Source of the DNA: JAGVIE01 sp964520905
GTDB taxonomy: Bacteria; Bacteroidota; Ignavibacteria; UBA10030; SZUA-254
Assembly (NCBI GenBank): GCA_964520905.1
Contig: CAZFQL010000002.1
Coordinates: 124,001 to 188,000, forward strand
Direction: 5' to 3'
Length of the DNA stretch: 64,000 nt
The first letter of the stretch is position 1, and each line of letters starts with the position of its first letter. The translations under genes were made by a program, and so were the position numbers. Positions 1 to 8,660 of the stretch are shown piece by piece. The notes beneath the pieces are model-generated. The model ran no database searches and was not told the DNA's origin. It worked only from the letters and a program-made list of their open reading frames with translations.

Positions 1-519
1 GAACGACATAATCCCACCGGATTTCAAACGCGGATAATACAGCTCAATCTCCCGAACGGTTCCTTCGTACGAGTGTGATGAATCGACGTAGATAAAATCG
101 TACTGCGGTAAGAGTTTTTTGATCACCGCCGGGTCGGTTGAATCGCCGTCGTGGCATCGCACGATATCATCGTGTCGAGCGCATTTGATAAAATTGCGAG
201 CTTTTTTGTGAACCGGAATATTACATTCCACAGTATCAAGCATTGGTGAATTCTTATGAATAGCAGATGACCTCTTGAGTGCATCGGCGAACACAATAGT
301 TGAGAAGCCCATCCACGTACCAAGCTGGAGAACAGATGTGAATGAGTTATTCGCCAGAAGCGCGTATAACAATCCGAGCGTTTGCGGATCTGTCGCTCCT
401 TGAAAGTCGTCATCAAGCACGATTTCCAGCAGAGCATCTTTGGAATGTGGAGTGAGGGCATCAAAATACGTTGCCGCGCGGATATAATCGAATGAATTAC
501 GAAATGGTAGTCTGGGCAT
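1..519 (-). CDS. class I SAM-dependent methyltransferase (3' end outside window)
   Basis: The reading frame is open from an ATG at 519 to the left edge, giving 173 residues without a stop, so the C-terminus is missing. Residues about 56-66 read LQLGTWMGFST, a glycine-rich SAM-binding motif I variant. Later residues YDFIYVDSSHSYEG resemble the acidic loop of the Methyltransf_24/cephalosporin-hydroxylase-like group, which often methylates sugars. It is the last gene visible in the minus-strand polysaccharide cluster, 7 nt downstream of a GT4 gene, so a role in modifying the exported glycan is inferred. Substrate unknown. Confidence 0.75.
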   Translation of the reverse strand, partial: MPRLPFRNSFDYIRAATYFDALTPHSKDALLEIVLDDDFQGATDPQTLGLLYALLANNSFTSVLQLGTWMGFSTIVFADALKRSSAIHKNSPMLDTVECNIPVHKKARNFIKCARHDDIVRCHDGDSTDPAVIKKLLPQYDFIYVDSSHSYEGTVREIELYYPRLKSGGIMSF

Positions 520-526
520 ATATGCT

Positions 527-1774
527 CTAATGATTTTTTAGTTTGATGGTTTCCTGATAGACATCTAGATATTTTTTTAGAAATATATCCATAGTATAAT
601 TTTCAAGCGCCCGCCGCGCGCCGGCTTTGCCGAAGGATATCTTTTTTTCCGGTGTATTGAGAATTTCCTTAATTGCTTCGTATAGTAATTGTCGGTCACC
701 GGGAGGAGCGAGAAAGCCGGTTTGACCGTGCACGATTTGTTCCGGCACGCCGCCCGTGGCATACGCGACAGTCGGGGCACCGCACGCCATCGCCTCCACA
801 ATTGTGCAGGAGCTGTTCTCGGCAAGTGTTGGGGAAACAAAAACATCCGAGGAAACATAACAGGCACGAAGGATATTAGGATCGGTCACGTAGCCGGTTT
901 CTAAACCGGCAAACCGGTCTTTTAAAACCGACTGACCCTGCAAATGTCCGACGATGATTGTGTACATGTCCTGCCGCTCGGAATACAATCGCGTGAGCAT
1001 ATCGAGAAACGCATCGATTCCCTTATGTGCGATCGAGTTGACCCAACTTGCAATAAACATGATGACAGTTTTTCCCTCAGGTATGCTAAGTCGCTGGCGC
1101 GCGGCAAACCTGTCTTCCGGATAAAACATCTTCGTGTCGATTGGACTCGGTATAACGTATGTGGGAATATTCCTTAAGATTGATTTCTGTACATTCGATT
1201 GGAGCCATGCAGATGGTGTAACAATTACGTACTTCCGATTGGCATAGAGAAGTTTCTTCAGCCTCAATTGAAACTTGCTTGTATCTTTCTTCTGTGCCGG
1301 ATAGGCAGCAAGTTGAGGACACTCCCCACATGACCGTGTAAATCTCTCACATTCAAACGACCATGCACACTTCCCGGTAAATGACCACATATCATGGAGT
1401 GTCCAGACGACCGGCTTCTGCCTCATCAGGAACGGAATCGTCACGACGTTGAAATAATATCCATGCATATTATGCAAATGAATGAGGTCAGCATTTCTGA
1501 TAAGTTTCATGAACGGGATTTTCCACGTCGGCAAATAAAAGAGGGAATGTGTGGAGAATTTCTCGTCGAGGAAGTTTCCGGCGGAGTAGATGAGATCGTT
1601 ACCGGGTACGGGGATTACAAGCTCTTTGGCGTACTGATCGATAGAGAAATCGATTGTCCGTGCGAGCATCCTGCTATGATAGCCACGTAAGTGCAATTCA
1701 CGGCAGAGATTGTAGGCAACCTTCTCGGCGCCACCGCCAGAGTTCGCCGTGTTGATGGTGACGATGTTTTTCAT
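527..1774 (-). CDS. glycosyltransferase family 4
   Basis: A 415-residue GT-B fold retaining glycosyltransferase. The N-terminal strand/loop reads NTANSGGGAEKVAYNL, the usual acceptor-side glycine-rich loop, and the C-terminal half has the E-x7-E motif (E319/E327 in ENSSCTIVE) that binds the nucleotide-sugar phosphate. A central Cys-rich patch (CAWSFECERF..SCGECP) is typical of the WcaC/WcaL-like subgroup. The frame stays open 45 codons further upstream, but that extension would overlap the preceding gene; the ATG at 1774 follows a GAGGTG ribosome site and leaves a 19-nt spacer, so I chose it. Transfers a sugar during glycan assembly at the cytoplasmic face; specificity cannot be read. Confidence 0.85.
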   Translation of the reverse strand: MKNIVTINTANSGGGAEKVAYNLCRELHLRGYHSRMLARTIDFSIDQYAKELVIPVPGNDLIYSAGNFLDEKFSTHSLFYLPTWKIPFMKLIRNADLIHLHNMHGYYFNVVTIPFLMRQKPVVWTLHDMWSFTGKCAWSFECERFTRSCGECPQLAAYPAQKKDTSKFQLRLKKLLYANRKYVIVTPSAWLQSNVQKSILRNIPTYVIPSPIDTKMFYPEDRFAARQRLSIPEGKTVIMFIASWVNSIAHKGIDAFLDMLTRLYSERQDMYTIIVGHLQGQSVLKDRFAGLETGYVTDPNILRACYVSSDVFVSPTLAENSSCTIVEAMACGAPTVAYATGGVPEQIVHGQTGFLAPPGDRQLLYEAIKEILNTPEKKISFGKAGARRALENYTMDIFLKKYLDVYQETIKLKNH

Positions 1775-1793
1775 GGAGACGTCTCGAACAAGT

Positions 1794-2849
1794 TCACCTC
1801 GCTGAAATTGCATTATACACTGCCATAGTTTTCTTCGCCACATTTTCCCACGAGTAGTTCCGTGCATGTTCACGATTGCAACTTCCCATGGCGGCGAGCT
1901 GTTGTTCATTCTTTAAGAGAGAGAGAATTGATTCGGCAAGCCGGACACCATCGAATGGTTTGATGTATTCGCAGCCATTAGAGTTGGTATATTCACGAAT
2001 AGACGGCAGGTCCGTCGCAACTATCGGCAGCGCACTTGCAAGACTTTCAAGAAGAGCGCCGCTCGCCGCTGCGTTCGTATATGTAAGAACGGACAATGCA
2101 GCTCTTCCGTAAATAGACAATAGTTTCTCATGAGAAATGCCACAATGGAACTCAACGTTACGTGAATTTGCAAAATAATGACGATTACTCTCCAGCGTTA
2201 CAACATCGCAAATAATATCCGGGTCTTCCTTTTCGAGTACTTCTAAAGCTTTGACAAACGTCGGAAAATCGCGCAACCAGTTCCCTACCGCAACAATTCT
2301 CTTTGGATCCCTCGACTGACTGGAAACGGGAAAACGATCAAGGTCGATACCATAGTGGACAATGTATATATTCTCACGTCCAACCAGAGGCTCGTAGAAT
2401 TCGCGCTGAGATTCACTCAAGAGAATTACCCCATCCAGCTTCCTAATAGGATCGGTCTTCAAAATAAACTGTTTGGATTGCTCGACCGGCTGATGATAAG
2501 AGCAGACGATTTTGCACTTTGCAGATTTCTTGTATCCGGAAGTGAAGTAGTAGGAGTTCTCAGGATAGATAAAGTGCAGGATTGAATTCATTGGAATTTT
2601 TGAAATCAATCCGGTCCAGAATTCCAACCAAACACATTCCGGAAAGTATCCCATTAAGCCAGTCGTAGTCACCAACCAGGAACGACGTTTTTCGTCAGCA
2701 AGCTTTTTGAGAACGTACGCAATCACCCTCGGCGTCACAATCTTCGTTGAGGTGATGAAGTCGCCAAGTCGGTCGTATCCGGATACCGCATGATGATGAC
2801 CAAATCTGTAAGTAGCATAGTAAATATGTGGGAGATTATCGGAGTTCAT
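1794..2849 (-). CDS. glycosyltransferase family 4-like
   Basis: A 351-residue GT-B type protein. The C-terminal half has the recognisable GT4 pattern (SVLTYTNAAASGALLESLASALPIVATDLPSIREY), with the second acidic residue of E-x7-E retained in LLESLASALP and the first replaced by a small residue. The N-terminal half is more divergent. It sits between a GT4 and a GT2 gene with 9-19 nt spacers, in the same minus-strand transcription unit. The missing first glutamate leaves it uncertain whether donor binding is standard. Acceptor and donor unknown. Confidence 0.75.
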   Translation of the reverse strand: MNSDNLPHIYYATYRFGHHHAVSGYDRLGDFITSTKIVTPRVIAYVLKKLADEKRRSWLVTTTGLMGYFPECVWLEFWTGLISKIPMNSILHFIYPENSYYFTSGYKKSAKCKIVCSYHQPVEQSKQFILKTDPIRKLDGVILLSESQREFYEPLVGRENIYIVHYGIDLDRFPVSSQSRDPKRIVAVGNWLRDFPTFVKALEVLEKEDPDIICDVVTLESNRHYFANSRNVEFHCGISHEKLLSIYGRAALSVLTYTNAAASGALLESLASALPIVATDLPSIREYTNSNGCEYIKPFDGVRLAESILSLLKNEQQLAAMGSCNREHARNYSWENVAKKTMAVYNAISAR

Positions 2850-2858
2850 AAAATATTC

Positions 2859-3668
2859 CTATCGCTCATGTATATCCCAATCCTTAAGTGCAGGATTATG
2901 CAAAGTTTGTTGGGGTTTTCTCAGTAAGAACGCTCTATATGATGCATTCAAGCGCCAGTACTTCATATTCCATATCGGACCCCAATGCTTTTTCGATGCG
3001 CGAAGCAATTCAGGGTATACGTACTTCTCGAGTGGTGCATACGTTTTTGCATCTTTATGCATACGATAGGTCGCGATGAATTGTGGAATACGTTTAAATT
3101 GATAATGTTGAGCAATCCTGAACCACCATTCGTGATCCATTGTATAGTTAAACGATTCATCAAGGAGTCCGATCTTATGAATAACTTCTTTTCGTACGAA
3201 CACTGTCGGCTGGTGTATGGCATAAGTATAATCCCACCACCGAATCATTTCTTCATATGTTCCACAGAACCCCTCGGTTGAATATAGTATTTTACCTTTT
3301 TCGTCAATAGCATGATAATCACCGTACACGACATAACAATCAGGCTCACTTGTGAATTTGTTTGATACCGCTTCGAAGGCTCCCGGAAGGAAGGTGTCAT
3401 CGGAATTCACCCAACCGATGATCTCACCTTTCGCTTTGGCAAAGCCCTTGTTGACGGCATGCGTTTGCCCACGATCTTTTTCCGACACCCACTGGATATG
3501 TGGATACTTCTTGAGAATCTCAATGGTGCCATCTGTCGAGCCTCCATCAAACACTAAATGTTCGAGATTCGGATAATTCTGATTGAGAATCGACTGAATA
3601 GTTTCTTCGATAAAGTGTCCCTGGTTGAACGAGGGAGTGATAATTGTTAACAGCGGCTGTGTTCTCAT
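2859..3668 (-). CDS. glycosyltransferase family 2
   Basis: A 269-residue GT-A inverting glycosyltransferase. The N-terminus reads LLTIITPSFNQGHFIEETI, followed by DGGSTDGT and the metal/nucleotide-binding NSDDTFLPG (DxD-equivalent). A later stretch, YTMDHEWWFRIAQHY, supplies the conserved acceptor-site D/E and W residues of the WcaA-like group. No membrane helices, so it should act as a soluble or peripheral enzyme at the inner membrane. It is expressed with the flanking GT4-like gene and the coiled-coil gene. Confidence 0.88.
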   Translation of the reverse strand: MRTQPLLTIITPSFNQGHFIEETIQSILNQNYPNLEHLVFDGGSTDGTIEILKKYPHIQWVSEKDRGQTHAVNKGFAKAKGEIIGWVNSDDTFLPGAFEAVSNKFTSEPDCYVVYGDYHAIDEKGKILYSTEGFCGTYEEMIRWWDYTYAIHQPTVFVRKEVIHKIGLLDESFNYTMDHEWWFRIAQHYQFKRIPQFIATYRMHKDAKTYAPLEKYVYPELLRASKKHWGPIWNMKYWRLNASYRAFLLRKPQQTLHNPALKDWDIHER

Positions 3669-3686
3669 TGGGGGGATTTTATCACA

Positions 3687-4546
3687 TCAACCTTTAATTT
3701 CAAGTTTAAGAATTTTGTGAATAAGGACCCCGAGGTAGTGAAGAGGATTCTTGAAGAGTTTTTCGATCCACGCTTGCTGCTGCCCTATGATTCGTTGCTT
3801 TTCTTCAGCCATTTTCCTGAACGAATCGCGATCACTCTGCATATCCTGGAACCAAGCAACCCACTGTTGCACCTGTGTCACAACTTTTGCATGCTCGTCC
3901 TGCCAAAACTGGCGGGCATGTTGAAGCTCATCAATAGACTGATTGATTCTTTCAATCTCCTTACGTTTATCGCTGTCCCACTGCTTGTATAAATCCCGAT
4001 CTTTTTCGAGGCTCTTGTACCACGTTTCCNNNNNNNNNNNNNNNNNNNNNNNNNNNNNNNNNNNNNNNNNNNNNNNNNNNNNNNNNNNNNNNNNNNNNNN
4101 NNNNNNNNNNNNNNNNNNNNNNNNNNNNNAACATTGGTTAATTTGTTGAGCCTGTCAATTTCTTTCCGTTTATCGTCGTCCCACTGCTTGTATAAATCCC
4201 GATCTTTTTCGAGGCTCTTGTACCACGTTTCCCATTGCTTGATTTTTTCCTCAAGCTTCTTGTGATCGGTTTCAAAAACATTGGTTAATTTGTTGAGCCT
4301 GTCAATTTCTTTCCGTTTATCGTCGTCCCACACCTCGCATTGCTGAATTTGTTGGATAACATTCTCGTGCGCATTTTTCCAATCATCGTGTGCTTTCTGG
4401 GTACGAAGGTAATCCTGCATAACGCGATCATAGGCGGCTTCCCAGTATTTTACTTCATGCAGTATCCAATTATTATCGGTACGGTCCGTAGTGCTTAGCT
4501 CACCTTTATTAGTATTATTACTTTGCTGTTCTTTAATATTTTTCAT
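3687..4546 (-). CDS. coiled-coil protein with 49-residue tandem repeats, interrupted by an assembly gap
   Basis: The N-terminal part (139 codons to 4130) and the C-terminal part (from 4029 to the TGA at 3687) belong to one gene broken by 100 Ns. As written the two halves are out of frame; with the 44 nt predicted from the repeat period the joined frame would give 267 residues. Residues 73-121 form one copy of a 49-residue unit starting WDDDKRKEIDRLNKL; a second copy runs into the gap and resumes after it at ETWYKSLEKDRD, followed by a degenerate third copy (WDSDKRKEIERIN). Forty-nine residues are exactly seven heptads, with L12, F19, L26, W33, L40 and Y47 of the unit on one face. The tail LFKNPLHYLGVLIHKIL is amphipathic. 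No catalytic domain. Neighbours are GTs and the Wzm/Wzt exporter; a structural or chain-length role is an inference. Confidence 0.8.
3981..4330 (-). repeat. 147-nt in-frame tandem repeat
   Basis: Copy 1 occupies 4184-4330; copy 2 begins at 4183 and continues beyond the N run to about 3981. The two 16-nt or longer landmarks compared (AACATTGGTTAATTTG at 4130 and 4277; CCACTGCTTGTATAAATCCC at 3978 and 4181) are identical. Landmark spacing is 147 nt on the ungapped side and 103 nt plus the gap on the other. The period is a multiple of three and encodes exactly 49 residues. Confidence 0.88.
4030..4129. other. assembly gap of 100 Ns
   Basis: A run of exactly 100 unknown bases, the conventional placeholder for a gap of unknown length. 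It falls inside the 147-nt tandem repeat, which explains why the assembler stopped. From the repeat register the true length should be 44 nt or 44 plus a multiple of 147. Confidence 0.98.
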
Positions 4547-4553
4547 TTTAATG

Positions 4554-5615
4554 TTAAGTTACCTTTTCGACTTTCAAAACTTCATCGATTTTTTCAATTA
4601 CCATTCCTGGGGTTATCGATGTAATGCACTTAACCTCATCGTATATACAATGCCAATAGCAATTGTAGCAATCCATTGGCACATTAACAATGCGTACATT
4701 CGGTAGTGTTGGTGTAAAACGTCCAAAGTGCCCCCCGCCAAAAATTCCGATTGTTGGAATGCCGAGTGCCCAGGCAATATGGAAACCTGCTGTATCAATA
4801 CCAACAAAAAAGTTAGCTCGTTTTATCAATTCCACGAATTGCGGAAGTGTTAGCGCACCTGTGAGGTCATACGCTTTTTGCTTCATTAATTCCATAATCT
4901 TTGCTGAACACTGTATATCTTTTTCTGAACCAGTGAATATAACATTCATCTGATATTTCTTAATGAGTTGATCAGCAACAGCAGCAAAAGCATCTGCCGA
5001 CCAAAGCTTAGTATCAAACCCGGCACTTGGACAGATAACTGCAAGATGATTATTGTCCTTCAGGATCCCATCTACAAGATTACTCACTATCATCTTATTA
5101 TTTGCCTGGATCCAAAATACTGGCATCAAGTTACGTTTCTCGACTTGAACACCAAGCGCGTATAACAATTGTATATTCCGCTCGATTTCAAACATCCATT
5201 CCTGCTGACTTCTTACGAGCGCAGTATACAGAATTTGCTCTTTATTCCGGCGCGTTTCTTGTCCATCCTTATCAATACACTCAAAACCAATTTTGACCGG
5301 CGCATGTGTGCGCGCAACAATATTATCCGAAAAAGCGGTTCGGGTGTATTTAGCATTTATCGCAATATCGAATTCCCCATCCAGTTTTGTGATGACTTCT
5401 TTCTTGTAGTTTATATCATTATTATATCGCCGCTCATCTAACGACCAGACTTCATCCACATACGGGCATCCTTCTGCCAACGGTTCCACAATCGGATTGA
5501 CGACTAAGGAAAGAAAATCATCCCCAAATTTCTTTCGCAGATATGGTAATATCGACGTAAAGAGAACAAAATCACCGATAGCATCTAAACGGAGGAGCAA
5601 GACACGATTCTTCAA
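4554..5615 (-). CDS. glycosyltransferase family 9 (heptosyltransferase-like)
   Basis: A 353-residue GT-B protein of the ADP-heptose:LPS heptosyltransferase family. The N-terminus has the hallmark RLDAIGDFVLFTSILPYLR (residues about 9-27). The central linker carries CPSAGFDTKLW, and around residue 270 the donor-site motif GIDTAGFHIAWALGIPTIGIFGG contains the D-T/S-G-xxH element typical of GT9. Enzymes of this family add heptose or related sugars to lipid A core or other glycans on the cytoplasmic side. It lies 7 nt upstream of the coiled-coil gene. True heptose specificity is not established by sequence alone. Confidence 0.85.
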   Translation of the reverse strand: MKNRVLLLRLDAIGDFVLFTSILPYLRKKFGDDFLSLVVNPIVEPLAEGCPYVDEVWSLDERRYNNDINYKKEVITKLDGEFDIAINAKYTRTAFSDNIVARTHAPVKIGFECIDKDGQETRRNKEQILYTALVRSQQEWMFEIERNIQLLYALGVQVEKRNLMPVFWIQANNKMIVSNLVDGILKDNNHLAVICPSAGFDTKLWSADAFAAVADQLIKKYQMNVIFTGSEKDIQCSAKIMELMKQKAYDLTGALTLPQFVELIKRANFFVGIDTAGFHIAWALGIPTIGIFGGGHFGRFTPTLPNVRIVNVPMDCYNCYWHCIYDEVKCITSITPGMVIEKIDEVLKVEKVT

Positions 5616-5669
5616 GATTTACCCAAGTTTTTAATCATAAGTATTTGTAGATAAGAATTTTATCGGAAA

Positions 5670-6425
5670 TTACCAAGCTTGAAGGATCTGGCTTGATCGA
5701 AAAAGAATAGCAGCACCAACGATGTAATTATGATGAGGTGCCGCCTGAAGATGCCAACGAATAAATTCAGTGGAATCCTCAAAATTCCAATTCAAAGATT
5801 GACCCTCTTGGTTGAATATCCTGTTATTCCAAATAATATTTTCAAACTCTTTTGTAGTCAAAGCTGAGCCATTCCAGTTGGGGAAACTCATTCCCATTGG
5901 GGTTTCACAAACATCAAATGAAATCGCAAACATCCCCCCTGTTTTTAATACTCTTGCTATTTCCTGGATAGCTAAAAGTTTATTGGATTGATGCTCTATC
6001 ACTGAGAAACTTGTAACAAGATTACAGGAGTTGTCGCGAAGGGGTAGTTTTTCATCCTGTATGATATGCCAATCAACCGACCATTTAGTTGCTTTTTTTA
6101 TTTTTTCCCAAATTGGTACATACTGTTTGTCACTCTCAACAAGCACTACATGAGCACCTAATGATGCAAAGTACCACGGTATCGGACTGATTTCACTTCC
6201 AAGATCACAGATATGAGTACCCTTAAACTCGATATTTCTCAATCCATTAAACCATAACCAGGGATACTCCCATACCTTTGACCAGTTAGAGAATGTTCTT
6301 AGATTGTATTTCTCCGCGAAGGAGTTTATTTGCTTCATAAATTCTCTGAACTGGTGGCTTTCCAATTCCCGTACTGATGCCAAGGATACCTTCCGTTGCA
6401 GTAGATTTGTTTTGGGGGAATTCAC
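5670..6425 (-). CDS. class I SAM-dependent methyltransferase
   Basis: 251 residues. Motif I is ICDLGSEISPIPWYFASLGA (about residue 70), followed by an acidic VESD at the end of strand beta-2, and the post-motif LVTSFSVIEHQ with a Methyltransf_11-like VIEH signature. Its start overlaps the stop of the Wzt gene by 4 nt (ATGA), indicating translational coupling with the exporter ATPase. In ABC-dependent O-antigen systems a terminal methylation can be the chain-end signal recognised by the Wzt C-terminal domain; this gene is well placed for that, but the reaction is inferred from context. Confidence 0.82.
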   Translation of the reverse strand: MNSPKTNLLQRKVSLASVRELESHQFREFMKQINSFAEKYNLRTFSNWSKVWEYPWLWFNGLRNIEFKGTHICDLGSEISPIPWYFASLGAHVVLVESDKQYVPIWEKIKKATKWSVDWHIIQDEKLPLRDNSCNLVTSFSVIEHQSNKLLAIQEIARVLKTGGMFAISFDVCETPMGMSFPNWNGSALTTKEFENIIWNNRIFNQEGQSLNWNFEDSTEFIRWHLQAAPHHNYIVGAAILFRSSQILQAW

Positions 6426-7744
6426 TTCGCAGGTATAGTATTGCTACTTAATATTTTCATTGGAAGCTGAGCTATTCCATAAAATGGATATACTTTTTTC
6501 TCGTCTGCAATTACAACAATAGGACCAAGCATATCAAGCTGGTCGTGGAAAAATCCTACATTTGGTACTCCTTCGATGGAAGGCTCAGACGCGATCAAGC
6601 TAAAGGTATATTCACCAGGACCAACATTAAAAGTAATCTCGAAAGTTAGTACAATCTCTTGACCCGAGTTGAGACTGGGCAATGGATGTCTCAATTGTGG
6701 AGTTCCGGCAGCAAAAACGAGATTACCCATACGATCGTATATGTTTATTCCTGAGGTTGGCTCAACAATATCCTCAGCGGCACGCAACAGAAGATGAAAT
6801 AAGAGATTCTCCTGCATAGGAACGTGAAAAGTATCATTCCCATGTTTATCGGTAACGCGTGCTGCAATGATTTCTAAACCTCTATCACCGTGACGACTAA
6901 GCTTGCGTGTAAGAAAAGAATGTTTACAAATTTCTTCTGCTGATATTTTTGCTTTTTTATCCTCAGTTAGTTGAGTTGTAGTTTTTCTTTCTACACTCTG
7001 CACACGTTCTAGTTTGCTACCAGCTTTTGCATAATACCTGCTAACAGCTTCAGTCGTATCACCAATAAAATCTACTCGTCCGGATTCAAGTAAAATTGCA
7101 CGGCTACATAGATTCTGCACAGCCGCAGTATCATGTGTGACGAATATAAAAGTTGTGCCCTTCTCAATAATGTCTCTCATTTTTGTAAAGCATCGTTGCT
7201 GAAAGAAAACATCCCCTACGGAAAGAATTTCGTCAATAATAAGAATTTCAGGTTCGATGGAAACAGCAACAGCGAATCCGAGACGGGCATACATGCCTGA
7301 GGAATACTTCTTCACCGGTACATCGATAAAGTCCCACAACTCGGCAAAATCGACAATCTCTTTGAATTTCTGACCAATAAATTTTTTAGTTATACCTAGT
7401 ATGGCTGCACTCATGTATACATTCTCTCTGCCGGTCATATCCGGGTGGAACCCGGCGCCAAGCTCGATAAGAGAAGAGACAAGGCCATTCACTTCCACCG
7501 AGCCGGAAGTTGCCTTCGTTATACCGGCAATAATTTTCAATATCGTGCTTTTACCCGCACCATTCCTTCCGATAATTCCAAACGCCTCGCCTTTATTAAT
7601 TTCAAAGTTTACATCCTTCAACGCGTAGAATAAATCCTTCGAAGCATTTCCGCCGGTGACCAGCTTAAGGGCGGAAAGTACCGTGCGTCTCCCGGCTTGA
7701 AGATCATACGCTTTGGAAACGTTATCGAAACGGATGGCGCTCAT
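6422..7744 (-). CDS. wzt: polysaccharide ABC transporter ATP-binding protein with C-terminal glycan-binding domain (Wzt type)
   Basis: 440 residues. The nucleotide-binding domain has Walker A GRNGAGKS (59-66), the ABC signature YSSGMYARLGF (from 147) and Walker B ILIIDE (167-172), then an H-loop FVTHDT. A linker near 230-290 leads to a roughly 150-residue beta-rich C-terminal domain (GINIYDRMGNLVF, GEYTFSLIAS) of the Wzt_C type, which in E. coli O8/O9a binds the modified non-reducing end of the O-chain. Four-nt overlaps couple it to the permease upstream and the methyltransferase downstream. Energises export of a completed polysaccharide from cytoplasm to periplasm. Confidence 0.93.
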   Translation of the reverse strand: MSAIRFDNVSKAYDLQAGRRTVLSALKLVTGGNASKDLFYALKDVNFEINKGEAFGIIGRNGAGKSTILKIIAGITKATSGSVEVNGLVSSLIELGAGFHPDMTGRENVYMSAAILGITKKFIGQKFKEIVDFAELWDFIDVPVKKYSSGMYARLGFAVAVSIEPEILIIDEILSVGDVFFQQRCFTKMRDIIEKGTTFIFVTHDTAAVQNLCSRAILLESGRVDFIGDTTEAVSRYYAKAGSKLERVQSVERKTTTQLTEDKKAKISAEEICKHSFLTRKLSRHGDRGLEIIAARVTDKHGNDTFHVPMQENLLFHLLLRAAEDIVEPTSGINIYDRMGNLVFAAGTPQLRHPLPSLNSGQEIVLTFEITFNVGPGEYTFSLIASEPSIEGVPNVGFFHDQLDMLGPIVVIADEKKVYPFYGIAQLPMKILSSNTIPAK

Positions 7745-8586
7745 AGCACATCGGCGAAAAGTTTTTCGGCACGTTTAAAGAATTTATAACTCGGCACGAA
7801 AAGAACAATAAGGATTGTGGATGCGATCAGCAGTGAGTACCACTTCGGTTCGTAATTATAGAACACCGCGTTTTTGAATGCATCGATGATAGCTCCCATC
7901 GGACTCAGGAAGTAATAGTGTTGGATAGATTGCGGCAGTGCGGACAACGGGAAAAACACCGGAGTCAGGAACATATAGAGAGTGATAAAAAAAGTAACAA
8001 TATAAGTAAGGTCTCTACGCACGACAGTCAGGACGCTAAGCACGAGTGAAAGATCGAGAATAAAGAGCACTTCAATAAGTAATATCGCGGGAATGTAAAC
8101 AAACCGGAAATTCGGGTAAAAACCAAAAAACACGTTAAGAATGACCAACACGAGAAATGTTACAATAAAATCGAATAATCCTGAGAGGATAACCGAAATC
8201 GGTATGATCTCCCTCGGGAAAGAAACTTTGGTGATGAGTGAGACATTTGCGCGGAGACTATTCATGGCGTTTATAGTTGCGGTTGCGAAATATGTCCACA
8301 GTGTGAGGTTTGCAAAAACAAAAATAGAATATGGAATTCCTTCAGCGCTAGGACTTTTCAGGATGACTGAAAATGCAATCGTATATACGACGGTTTGCAA
8401 AATTGGCTGAAGGAGCGACCAGCCAAGCCCAAAGAAAGTCTGCTTGTAGCGTGTAACAATTTCCCGTTTGGTCAGTGTGTATAACAGCTCGCGGTGTGCC
8501 CAGAGATTTTTTAAATCTTTGCCCATGTTGATCATAGCCCAGAAAGGGTGATGGATTAAGGGAAATTTGAGGATTCGAGTTACCAT
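7741..8586 (-). CDS. wzm: polysaccharide ABC transporter permease (Wzm type)
   Basis: 281 residues of the ABC-2 membrane family. The N-terminal amphipathic/coupling segment (LWAHRELLYTLTKREIVTRYKQT) precedes about six membrane helices, e.g. LTLWTYFATATINAM and VTFLVLVILNVFFGF, and the sequence SPMGAIIDAFKNAVF before the last helices is characteristic of O-antigen/teichoic-acid exporters. Its stop overlaps the Wzt start by 4 nt. Forms the glycan channel in the inner membrane with Wzt. Confidence 0.93.
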   Translation of the reverse strand: MVTRILKFPLIHHPFWAMINMGKDLKNLWAHRELLYTLTKREIVTRYKQTFFGLGWSLLQPILQTVVYTIAFSVILKSPSAEGIPYSIFVFANLTLWTYFATATINAMNSLRANVSLITKVSFPREIIPISVILSGLFDFIVTFLVLVILNVFFGFYPNFRFVYIPAILLIEVLFILDLSLVLSVLTVVRRDLTYIVTFFITLYMFLTPVFFPLSALPQSIQHYYFLSPMGAIIDAFKNAVFYNYEPKWYSLLIASTILIVLFVPSYKFFKRAEKLFADVL

Positions 8587-8660
8587 GCAGTTGTTATCTG
8601 ATTAGAAACCATGTAGAATTTAACGAATTTTTTCATTTGTTGCTGTCTTTGTATAATGTT

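Noticed and set aside
123..464. 113-codon minus-strand frame at the left end
   Set aside because: Another frame of the same strand (1-519) encodes a convincing methyltransferase with SAM motifs; this one is its shifted shadow.
3878..4029. KRGTRASKKIGIYTSSGT-like translation after the N run
   Set aside because: It results from carrying the upstream frame through an arbitrary 100-N spacer; the frame that continues the repeat (ETWYKSLEKDRD) is the real one.
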